From contig JANZYW010000018.1 of the NCBI GenBank assembly GCA_026413325.1, forward strand, positions 1 through 32,676: DNA of 32,676 nt, in the 5' to 3' direction. A program made the translations under genes and the position numbers. Under the pieces are notes generated by a model. That model had not been told where the DNA came from, did no database searches, and saw nothing but the letters and a program-made list of their open reading frames with translations. The stretch comes from Bacteroidia bacterium (GTDB taxonomy: Bacteria > Bacteroidota > Bacteroidia > SpSt-205). Of this stretch, positions 15,768 through 23,011 are shown one piece after another (position 1 is the first letter of the stretch; every line of letters begins with the position of its first letter).

Positions 15768-17377
15768 GGGAGTCGATGACGGGACTGGCTCTATCGTACA
15801 AGGTGAGCCGAGACATTACCCGGTACTATGCGCGTACCTTTTATTTTGCCTCTCAGATTTTATCCCCCCGCCAACGCCGGGCCAGTTATGCCTTGTATGC
15901 CTTTTGCCGAGCCGCTGATTCCGCAGTGGATGAGCCTCTTTCCGCCGAGCCTGCAAGAGAGATCGCTTCACTTCGCCGCTTAGTAGAGAATCCTTCGGAA
16001 GGGGCCCACCGGTACCCTTGGGGCGAGGCTTGGTGGGACACAGTCCAGGTGTATCAGATTCCTCTCTCGCTCTTTCATGCGCTTTTAAATGGGGTGGAAA
16101 TGGACCTTCACCAAGGTCGCTATCAGACTTTCTCCGAGCTCTATTTATACAGTTACCGGGTGGCTTCTGTGGTGGGTATCATGATGACTTATGTGCTGGG
16201 ATTCTCAGATGAGCGAGCCTTGTTTCATGCAGAGCAGTTGGGGGTCGCTATGCAGCTGACAAATATTTTACGGGACCTGGGAGAAGATCGACAGAGAGGC
16301 AGATTATACCTACCGTTGGAGGAGCTCCTTCAGTTTGGCTATACAGAGGAAGACTGGGCTCGAGGTGTGCGAGATGAACGGTTCTACCGATTGATGGCGT
16401 TTCAAGTGACTCGTGCGCGGACTTATTACAAGGAGGGCATGGCAGGGGTTTCGCTCTTACGCACTCCAGAGGCTCGCCTGTGTGTCCGCCTCATGGGTCG
16501 GTTATACGAAGCCATCCTGGATAAGCTGGAAAAAGAAGGGTATCCTTCTTTTTCTCGGCGGGTGTATCTCACCTTTCCGGAAAAAATATCTCGTGCCCTT
16601 CCTGAGCTGAGACGGGAGCTTTTCTATTCTCTTAGGGAGGAAACTCCGCCATGGGGCTATAGAGCCTCCATCGGGGTAGCGGTGCTGAGCTTCCCCGCAG
16701 CTTTCTCGCTTTTGACCGGGTATTTTTCTGATTGGTACTGGATGGACAGTCTATTTTTATCTCTGTGGGGAGTAGCGGCATTGCTGCTGCTCGGTTTCTC
16801 CTGGAGAGGACTTTTGGTGGGGATGCTGGGGGTAGGAGTGGGTGGCTTGAGTGAGGCAGTGGGTATTCGAACAGGGTTCCCTTTCGGAGAGTATTTTTAT
16901 ACGGCTGTCTTGCAGCCTCAATGGGCGGGGGTACCGTTGCCTATTGCTTTAGCATGGGGGACCTTGGTCGGCCTCGGTCTTCTTATCGGCTCTCGGTGGG
17001 GGCGTTATCGAAGGATGGCGGGGGTAGTCGCGCTCGCAGTGGGCATAGATGTCGCTTTAGAACCATTTGCTACGGAAGCTCGAGGATATTGGGTGTGGAT
17101 GGATGGGGAGGTTCCTTGGATGAACTATATAGGGTGGGCGTTTGTGGCTGGGTTAGTGGGTGTGATGTCTCCTTCTCTGTCTCCTCCTCCTGGCGTACGG
17201 CGCTTAGCATTCTTGTTGATAGGCGTTTTGGGGGGATTGCTGCTTCTCGTCGATGTTACCGCAGGCCTATGGGTGGAAGCAGGGATCTCTTGCGTGCTTC
17301 TTGTTGGCGGGTTCTTTTTGCTTTCTGCCGGTATGGGAAACTTTTCTCCCCCCCTGCTTTCAGAGAGACAATCATGA
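15764..17377 (+). CDS. Fused phytoene synthase (CrtB) and CruF-like carotenoid hydratase
   Basis: A 537-residue two-domain protein. Residues about 1-290 form a trans-isoprenyl diphosphate synthase of the phytoene/squalene type with both Asp-rich motifs: Asp52/Asp56 in CRAADSAVDE and Asp171/Asp175 in NILRDLGEDRQRGRLYLP. This domain should join two geranylgeranyl diphosphates into phytoene. Residues about 300-525 are hydrophobic, with several membrane helices, and carry the DUF422/CruF pattern: SEAVGIRTGFPFGEYFYT (363-380), GVPLPIALAW (389-398), Asp429, Glu433-Pro434, GYWVWM and MNYIGW. CruF adds water to the 1',2' end of carotenoids. The neighbouring desaturases support a carotenoid role over squalene. 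The function of the second domain is inferred; a cyclase-related role is the alternative. Confidence 0.85.
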   Translation: MRESMTGLALSYKVSRDITRYYARTFYFASQILSPRQRRASYALYAFCRAADSAVDEPLSAEPAREIASLRRLVENPSEGAHRYPWGEAWWDTVQVYQIPLSLFHALLNGVEMDLHQGRYQTFSELYLYSYRVASVVGIMMTYVLGFSDERALFHAEQLGVAMQLTNILRDLGEDRQRGRLYLPLEELLQFGYTEEDWARGVRDERFYRLMAFQVTRARTYYKEGMAGVSLLRTPEARLCVRLMGRLYEAILDKLEKEGYPSFSRRVYLTFPEKISRALPELRRELFYSLREETPPWGYRASIGVAVLSFPAAFSLLTGYFSDWYWMDSLFLSLWGVAALLLLGFSWRGLLVGMLGVGVGGLSEAVGIRTGFPFGEYFYTAVLQPQWAGVPLPIALAWGTLVGLGLLIGSRWGRYRRMAGVVALAVGIDVALEPFATEARGYWVWMDGEVPWMNYIGWAFVAGLVGVMSPSLSPPPGVRRLAFLLIGVLGGLLLLVDVTAGLWVEAGISCVLLVGGFFLLSAGMGNFSPPLLSERQS

Positions 17378-17395
17378 GCGCATAAGGTTCCCTTG

Positions 17396-18904
17396 ATGCA
17401 TCCATCTCGTATGCGGATAGCCATTGTTGGTGGGGGGTTGGGTGGGCTAAGTGCAGCGGTCCATTTGGCGAGAGTCGGGGCTCAGGTTGTATTGATTGAA
17501 AAGGAAGATATGCTCGGAGGGAAGGCGGGAGAGCGCTGGCTTGGGGCATATCGCTTCGATACGGGTCCTTCTGTGCTGACCCTTCCGGCGGTAGTAGAGT
17601 CAGTGTTCCGCTTTGCAGGGGTTTCTTTAGAGGCTTATATAGAACTGGTGGCGGTCGATCCCCTCACAGCGTACTTTTTCCCAGATGGGAGAAAGTTCTT
17701 TATCTGGCGCAATAGGGAGCGGATGCGGGAGGAATTTCGGGCTTGGGGTAGCACAAGCTTGCAGGACTGGGAGAGGTTTCTGCGTTATACCCGTCGTTTG
17801 TACGAGAATGCCGCTCCGCTCTTTCTCTATCAGCCACTCCATGAGGTGCGGTATCTCTTGCAGAGTCGAGCCTTGTGGCGTATGCGGAATCTTTTTCTTC
17901 CTATAGATCCCTTTCGGTCGATGTACGGCGCTATTCGACACTATTTTTCAGACCCTGCGCTCATTCAGATTGCTATGCGCTATGCTACGTACAACGGCTC
18001 CGATCCCTATCAGGCGCCTGCCACGCTGAATCTTATTTTCTGGGTAGAAAATGGGCTGGGGGTTTTCTATGTAAAGGGAGGCATGTATCGGTTGGTAGAG
18101 GCTTTAGGGAGACTTGCCCAGGAGCTGGGGGTCGAAATCCGGTCAGGTACTGCCGTACATCGGATTCTTCATCGACGAGGGAAAGTCATCGGCTTAGAAA
18201 CAGACAGGGGGTTCCTGCCTGCAGAAGTGGTAGTGAGCAATGTCGATGTGTATACGACTTATGAACAGCTCCTTCGGGCCCCGTTACCTAAGCTCATGCG
18301 GTGGGCGGATTCTTCGCTTTCCGGACTGGTTTTTTTATGGGGGGTGCGAGCTCAGACCTGCCTTCCTCATCATACGGTCTTTTTTAGCGAGGATTATCGT
18401 CAGGAATTTGAGTCTTTATTTCGAGTTCGAAAGCCGCCTCCCGAGCCTACTATTTACGTCGCTATTACTTCAAAGGAGGATAGCTCGCATGCTCCGCAAG
18501 GAGGAGAAAACTGGTTCGTTTTGCTGAATATGCCTGCTTGGGAGGGGGAATGGCCGGCCCGAGAGACCCAACGGCTTCGAGAAGCGGTTCTCTATCGTCT
18601 AGAGCGAGCAGTCCCTGGCTTGGAGCGGGCGAAAATAGAAGAGGAGGCGGTTCTTACTCCCGCTTATTGGCAAGCGATGGGGAGCAAAGGGGGGAGCTTG
18701 TACGGCGCTGCTTCAAATCGAGTATGGTCTGCGTTCGTCCGACCGCCCAACCGGAGCCGACGTTTTGAAGGGCTCTATTTTGTAGGGGGAAGTACGCACC
18801 CTGGCGGGGGTATCCCCTTGGTGCTCCTCTCGGGCCGTCATGTCGCTCGCCTCATCAGCGATGCATACAAGATAGTTCCCAAAAATGTTTGGCAGATTGT
18901 ATGA
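17396..18904 (+). CDS. crtD: CrtD-like carotenoid 3,4-desaturase (CrtI family)
   Basis: An FAD-dependent carotenoid desaturase of 502 residues from ATG 17396; ATG 17411 and TTG 17393 are alternatives. The dinucleotide motif is IAIVGGGLGGLSAAV, followed by RFDTGPSVLT. The segment RYATYNGSDPYQAPATLNLI is characteristic of the 1-hydroxycarotenoid 3,4-desaturase branch (CrtD) as I know it, while the next gene has the form usual for phytoene desaturase. The C-terminus has NRSRRFEGLYFVGGSTHPGG, the family FAD-binding end. CrtD acts on carotenoids hydrated at C-1, which suits the CruF-like domain encoded just upstream. It begins 18 bases after that gene and overlaps crtI by four bases. Confidence 0.8.
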   Translation: MHPSRMRIAIVGGGLGGLSAAVHLARVGAQVVLIEKEDMLGGKAGERWLGAYRFDTGPSVLTLPAVVESVFRFAGVSLEAYIELVAVDPLTAYFFPDGRKFFIWRNRERMREEFRAWGSTSLQDWERFLRYTRRLYENAAPLFLYQPLHEVRYLLQSRALWRMRNLFLPIDPFRSMYGAIRHYFSDPALIQIAMRYATYNGSDPYQAPATLNLIFWVENGLGVFYVKGGMYRLVEALGRLAQELGVEIRSGTAVHRILHRRGKVIGLETDRGFLPAEVVVSNVDVYTTYEQLLRAPLPKLMRWADSSLSGLVFLWGVRAQTCLPHHTVFFSEDYRQEFESLFRVRKPPPEPTIYVAITSKEDSSHAPQGGENWFVLLNMPAWEGEWPARETQRLREAVLYRLERAVPGLERAKIEEEAVLTPAYWQAMGSKGGSLYGAASNRVWSAFVRPPNRSRRFEGLYFVGGSTHPGGGIPLVLLSGRHVARLISDAYKIVPKNVWQIV

Positions 18905-20400
18905 AGAAAAAAGTAGTTATCATCGGCGCTGGATTTGGAGGGTTAGCCATGGGGATTCGCCTACAAGCGAGAGGCTACACCGTATCTATCATAGATAAGC
19001 AGGCACAGCCAGGAGGGCATGCCGTGCAGCTGCGCAAAGGGGGATACACTTTTGACATGGGGCCTTCCTTGATTACAGCTCCGGGTCTGCTCAAAGAACT
19101 ATTTGCCTTAGGAGGGAAAAGTCTGGAGCAGTTTCTTACACTGTTGCCTTTAGACCCCTATTATCGGGTGTATTTTTGGGATGGTAGCTTCATCGATTAC
19201 ACGGGAGATAGTGAGCGCATGAAGGCTCAGATAGCGGTACTGTCCCCTGGGGAGGAGCGAGCCTATGACGCCTTCATGCACCGATCGCGAGCCTTTTATG
19301 GGGCTGTCATAGAGCAGGGGCTGGGTGCTCGGCCATTCGGGTGGCGAGAGCTCATTTTCTTTCTACCAAAAGCTTTGCGACTGGGGGCGTTGCGGTCTTC
19401 ATATGCTTTAGCGGCTGATTACTTCCGGGATGAGCGCCTTCGATTTCTTTTTTCTTTTCATCCGCTTTTTATTGGGGGAGATCCGTTTCAGGCGCCTGCG
19501 GTCTATCAAATGATACCTTATCTCGAGAAGCGGGAGGGGGTGTGGTATGCCATCGGAGGGATGCATGCGGTCGCTCAGGCACTTACAAGGCTTTTTATCG
19601 ACATGGGAGGGATGATTTATCTGGAAACAGAGGCAAAACGCATCCGAGTTGAAAAAGGCGAAGCTGTAGCCGTACAGACCTCACAAGGGGAGCTCCCTGC
19701 CGACATCGTCGTATCTAATGCAGATTTCCTTCATACGGTCAGGCATTTGTATCCGGAGCCCTACCAGTGGGGTGCTTCTCGCGAGCGGTGGATGTCCTAC
19801 TCCATGAGTGCATTTCTCTTATACTTGGGACTGCGTCGTACCTATCCTGAGCGCCTACCCCATCACACCATAGCGTTAGGACCTCGTTACCGCGGACTGG
19901 TCAAGGATATTTTTCGGCGGAAAGTTGTACCCGATGACTTTTCTCTGTATTTGCATGCCCCTACTCGCAGTGATACCACCATGGCTCCTCTAGGGGGAGA
20001 GAGTTTGTATATTCTATCTCCGGTGCCTCATCTCCGACCAGGGATGGATTGGAAAGCGCTTTCTCCTACCTATGTCGAGCGGATTCTTACTTTCTTGGAA
20101 GAGAAACTGCACTTGCAGGGGGTACGAGAGGAAATAGAAGTGCTGGAAACTTTCACGCCAGAAGACTTTGCGCTGCAACGTAACTGTACTTATGGGGCTG
20201 CGTGGGGTCCCGAGCCGCTACTTTGGCACACGGCGGTTCTGCGTCCGCCTAATCGGAGTCGTCGGATTCCGAATGTCTTTTTTGTGGGGGCGGGTACTCA
20301 TCCAGGTGCAGGCATACCGGGGGTCCTTCTCTCTGCGAAAGCTACAGAGGTTGCGGTAACGGAGGCTTATCCTCTCTCTTTGGCACCTGTACCGGTATGA
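18901..20400 (+). CDS. crtI: Phytoene desaturase (CrtI)
   Basis: A 499-residue FAD-dependent desaturase predicted to convert phytoene to lycopene. ATG 18901 overlaps the crtD stop (ATGA) and gives MKKKVVIIGAGFGGLAMG with Gly8, Gly10 and Gly13 of the Rossmann motif; the TTG at 18889 is less likely. Family blocks are YTFDMGPSLITAP, FSFHPLFIGGDPFQAPAVY, EGVWYAIGGMHAVAQAL, NRSRRIPNVFFVGAGTHPGAG and IPGVLLSAK. This matches bacterial CrtI more than its neighbour does, so the two are different enzymes and not a simple duplicate. No geranylgeranyl diphosphate synthase, lycopene cyclase or hydroxylase gene is in the window. Confidence 0.88.
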   Translation: MKKKVVIIGAGFGGLAMGIRLQARGYTVSIIDKQAQPGGHAVQLRKGGYTFDMGPSLITAPGLLKELFALGGKSLEQFLTLLPLDPYYRVYFWDGSFIDYTGDSERMKAQIAVLSPGEERAYDAFMHRSRAFYGAVIEQGLGARPFGWRELIFFLPKALRLGALRSSYALAADYFRDERLRFLFSFHPLFIGGDPFQAPAVYQMIPYLEKREGVWYAIGGMHAVAQALTRLFIDMGGMIYLETEAKRIRVEKGEAVAVQTSQGELPADIVVSNADFLHTVRHLYPEPYQWGASRERWMSYSMSAFLLYLGLRRTYPERLPHHTIALGPRYRGLVKDIFRRKVVPDDFSLYLHAPTRSDTTMAPLGGESLYILSPVPHLRPGMDWKALSPTYVERILTFLEEKLHLQGVREEIEVLETFTPEDFALQRNCTYGAAWGPEPLLWHTAVLRPPNRSRRIPNVFFVGAGTHPGAGIPGVLLSAKATEVAVTEAYPLSLAPVPV

Positions 20401-21068
20401 AAGTTCTCCTTTTTTGGAGTTCAGGGAAGGATAGCGCTTGGACCCTATACAAGCTGCGGAGAAAAGGCTATCCCGTCGCAGCTCTTCTGACTACGACTAC
20501 TCCAGATCACCGGGTTCCTTTTCACGAGGTAGAGGTGGGTTGGGTACGTGCGCAAGCTGTGGCCGCAAGCCTTCCGCTTTGGGAGGTTCCGCTTCCGCCC
20601 TTTTGCTCAAATGCAGTATACGAGCAGATAGTAGGGGGAGTGTTGATACAGGCTCGGCAGCAGGGCTTTACGCATGTTGCTTTTGGAGATCTCTACCTCG
20701 AAGATATCCGACGGTATCGAGAGCAGCTTGTCGAAAAGTATGGGCTGGTTCCTCTTTTTCCTATTTGGACAGGTTCCCCGCTCAGCTCAGGCCGATTGGC
20801 TCGCACGATGTTGCGTTTCGGCCTTCGAGCGGTCGTGACATGGGCGGATCCTCAGTACTTCCCTGCCTTCTCTCCGGGGCAGCCTTTTGATCAAGCCTGG
20901 TTACAGCGACTGCCCGATGGGGTCGACCCGTGCGGAGAAAGGGGAGAGTTTCATACTTTCTGCTATGCGGGTCCGATGTTTTATCAATCCTTAAAACTTC
21001 CTCTCAAAGACGGTAGTGAAGGTGCTTCCTGGATGGGTACGAGCCACTGTTGCCGGCCTTTATTGTGA
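20397..21068 (+). CDS. DUF71 PP-loop ATPase (Dph6-like)
   Basis: A 223-residue member of the adenine nucleotide alpha hydrolase superfamily. The PP-loop SSGKDSA is at residues 8-14, and the characteristic DUF71 end GVDPCGERGEFHTFCYAGPMF-like block is present, with GDLYLEDIRRYRE in the middle. In archaea and eukaryotes relatives amidate diphthine on elongation factor 2 (Dph6). Bacteria lack diphthamide, so that label should not be applied literally; the true substrate is unknown. It overlaps crtI by four bases (ATGA, 20397-20400), and its 3' end is overlapped by the next gene for 53 bases. No functional link with carotenoids is evident beyond the shared operon. Confidence 0.85.
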   Translation: MKVLLFWSSGKDSAWTLYKLRRKGYPVAALLTTTTPDHRVPFHEVEVGWVRAQAVAASLPLWEVPLPPFCSNAVYEQIVGGVLIQARQQGFTHVAFGDLYLEDIRRYREQLVEKYGLVPLFPIWTGSPLSSGRLARTMLRFGLRAVVTWADPQYFPAFSPGQPFDQAWLQRLPDGVDPCGERGEFHTFCYAGPMFYQSLKLPLKDGSEGASWMGTSHCCRPLL

Positions 21069-22080
21069 GCCTGGCGATTTTTTTATTGACCCCTGGCGGC
21101 CGGTCAAGCGGGCATTGATTACGCATGCCCACAGTGACCATGCTCGAGGAGGGAGTGCGGCTTATCTCACTGCAGAGGAAAACGTCCCTCTCCTTCGCCT
21201 AAGGCTGGGAGCCGTTTCGATAGAAGGCATACCTTGGGGAGAGTCTCGATGTATGAGTGGCGTTCGAGTAAGTTTCCATCCCGCTGGACATATACGAGGT
21301 TCCAGTCAAATCCGACTGGAATATCAAGGAGAAGTGTGTGTCATAACGGGCGATTACAAAAGGCATTCTGATCCGACGACGGTCGAATTTGAAGTCGTGC
21401 GGGCGGACATCCTGGTGTCTGAGAGTACCTTCGGCCTTCCGATATATCAATGGGCTGCGCCGGAGAGCGTGATACAGGAGATTGCGGAGTGGTGGTCATC
21501 TTGCCATGCAGAAGGGAAAAACGCCATTTTGTATGCGTACTCTTTGGGTAAAGCGCAAAGGCTCTTATCCTTGCTTCCTCCGGTGGGCCCTGTGTATGTG
21601 CATGGAAGCATCGCTGCTATCAATGAGGTGTATGAGGCGGCCGGTATCTCTCTTCTTCCCTGGCGGCCCGTGAGTCTCTGGGATCGAATGGAGAAAGGGA
21701 TTTTGCTCATAGCTCCTCCTGCTGTACAAAAGAGTCGATGGTTAGCCCGTTTTGAACCCTACGAGGAAGCGCAAGCCTCGGGGTGGATGGCAGTGCGGGG
21801 ACGTCGTCGCCAGCGGGCTTTGGACAGAGGCTTCGTACTTTCTGACCATGCAGATTTTTACCAGCTCATGGAGACGCTCCGAGAGAGTGGGGCCGAGAAG
21901 GTGGTATTTACCCATGGGTATACCGAAGCGATGGTACACTTTGCTCAGCAGCAGGGTTATCAGGCGTATCTTTGGAAAACCGATTATGCCGGCGAAGTGG
22001 ATACTGAGTCGGACCGACAGGCTGGGGGATCTGCTGTTGACGCTTCCCCTGGGGAATTTCCTCCGACGGCATCTCCCTGA
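21016..22080 (+). CDS. Ligase-associated-type DNA exonuclease, metallo-beta-lactamase fold
   Basis: A 354-residue nuclease resembling the 'ligase-associated DNA exonuclease' group, related to the mRNA 3'-end processing CPSF73/SNM1 fold. The metal motif is THAHSDHARGGS (His37, His39, Asp41, His42); next come FHPAGHIRGSSQIR, ITGDYKRHSDPT, SESTFGLPIYQW and AYSLGKAQRLLSLL, and near the end LSDHADFYQL and FTHGYTEAM. Start is GTG 21016; GTG 21022 is possible, but the conserved GLYCEPGDFFIDPWRP block forces an overlap of roughly 45 bases or more with the preceding gene. Homologues usually stand beside an ATP-dependent DNA ligase and helicase, which are absent here. The final 30 residues are translated from DNA shared with the glycosyltransferase and are unlikely to be conserved. 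Confidence 0.88.
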   Translation: MKVLPGWVRATVAGLYCEPGDFFIDPWRPVKRALITHAHSDHARGGSAAYLTAEENVPLLRLRLGAVSIEGIPWGESRCMSGVRVSFHPAGHIRGSSQIRLEYQGEVCVITGDYKRHSDPTTVEFEVVRADILVSESTFGLPIYQWAAPESVIQEIAEWWSSCHAEGKNAILYAYSLGKAQRLLSLLPPVGPVYVHGSIAAINEVYEAAGISLLPWRPVSLWDRMEKGILLIAPPAVQKSRWLARFEPYEEAQASGWMAVRGRRRQRALDRGFVLSDHADFYQLMETLRESGAEKVVFTHGYTEAMVHFAQQQGYQAYLWKTDYAGEVDTESDRQAGGSAVDASPGEFPPTASP

Positions 22081-23011
22081 AGTAGAGCCTGTCTTTCTCG
22101 TGAGTCGGTATGCAGCTCCGCTTGTCGATCTCCACGACCCTCCATTTTCCCGACTTGTATGGGAGGAGGCTCCTTCCTTCGTTGGATATCAGGCATTTGT
22201 GCATGTTTTCCCTCGAAAGGAGCTTGCTTGGAGAGCCTGGCGAGCAAGGATACCCTTTCGCGTAGGTACTGCTCGTCGCTGGTACCATTTCTTGTTGTGT
22301 TCTCATCGCCCACCTATTAGCCGGCGATACAGCGGGAAACACGAAACAGAACTCAACTTCCGCCTTCTCCTTCCTCTGCTACCCCCTTTCTTGCGACAGG
22401 AAGTGGAGGAGCTCACATGGGAGGCGCTTTTATCGTATCGTCCTCGGCTTGTACCTCGGGGGCCTCTTCCTTCGGGAGTGAGGGAGCGCATCAAGGGCTA
22501 CACCCCCTTGATTGTATTTCATATAGGGTCGGGAGGGGGAGCTCCTCGATGGCCGATCCTTTCATGGGCTGTGCTGGCGAACCTTCTATGTCGGCGATTC
22601 TCTACTGCGGGCCTGGTTCTCACCGGTTCTGCTGGGGAAATGGGGCTCGCAAAGGCTCTACGTCAATCAGCTCCGGACTTACCGTGGCTGGATCTGACGG
22701 GGCAGTTGACATTAGAAGAGCTCGTGACGCTTTTAGTAGAAGTCGACTTGGTTATTGCGGGGAGCACGGGTCCTCTCCATATTGCCGCTGCAGTGGGAAG
22801 ACCGACTTTAGGATTGTTTCCTTCTGGTATTGCGACGGGTCCATGGCGCTGGCGTCCACTTTCTCCCCTCAGCTATGTACTGGGAGGGGAGAAACTGTGC
22901 CTTAGCTGTCCCGCTAAGGGATGTACGTGTTTGGAAAAGATCACGCCGGAGGAGGTAGGAGAGAAAGCAGAGGTCCTTCTCAGGGGCGTGCCATCCGTCC
23001 TATCTGGGTGA
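21986..23011 (+). CDS. Glycosyltransferase family 9 (heptosyltransferase-like)
   Basis: A 341-residue GT9 protein. Members transfer heptose or related sugars from nucleotide donors during lipopolysaccharide core or surface glycan assembly in the cytoplasm. The N-terminus MPAKWILSRTDRLGDLLLTL holds the typical RxDRLGDLLLTLP block, and the donor site shows IAGSTGPLHIAAAVGRPTLGLF (His265). The C-terminal CLSCPAKGCTCLEKI has clustered cysteines, as in several heptosyltransferases. ATG 21986 lies 95 bases inside the preceding exonuclease gene; a longer frame upstream exists but would extend far beyond the family N-terminus. At its 3' end it overlaps the convergent asnB by 32 bases. Confidence 0.85.
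   Translation: MPAKWILSRTDRLGDLLLTLPLGNFLRRHLPEVEPVFLVSRYAAPLVDLHDPPFSRLVWEEAPSFVGYQAFVHVFPRKELAWRAWRARIPFRVGTARRWYHFLLCSHRPPISRRYSGKHETELNFRLLLPLLPPFLRQEVEELTWEALLSYRPRLVPRGPLPSGVRERIKGYTPLIVFHIGSGGGAPRWPILSWAVLANLLCRRFSTAGLVLTGSAGEMGLAKALRQSAPDLPWLDLTGQLTLEELVTLLVEVDLVIAGSTGPLHIAAAVGRPTLGLFPSGIATGPWRWRPLSPLSYVLGGEKLCLSCPAKGCTCLEKITPEEVGEKAEVLLRGVPSVLSG

Noticed and set aside
17396-20400. Two adjacent desaturases as a recent tandem duplication
   Set aside because: Their sequences differ throughout and each has the marks of a distinct branch (CrtD-like and CrtI).
21752-21985. N-terminal extension of the GT9 glycosyltransferase
   Set aside because: The conserved GT9 N-terminus begins right after ATG 21986; the extension is basic shadow sequence of the exonuclease gene.
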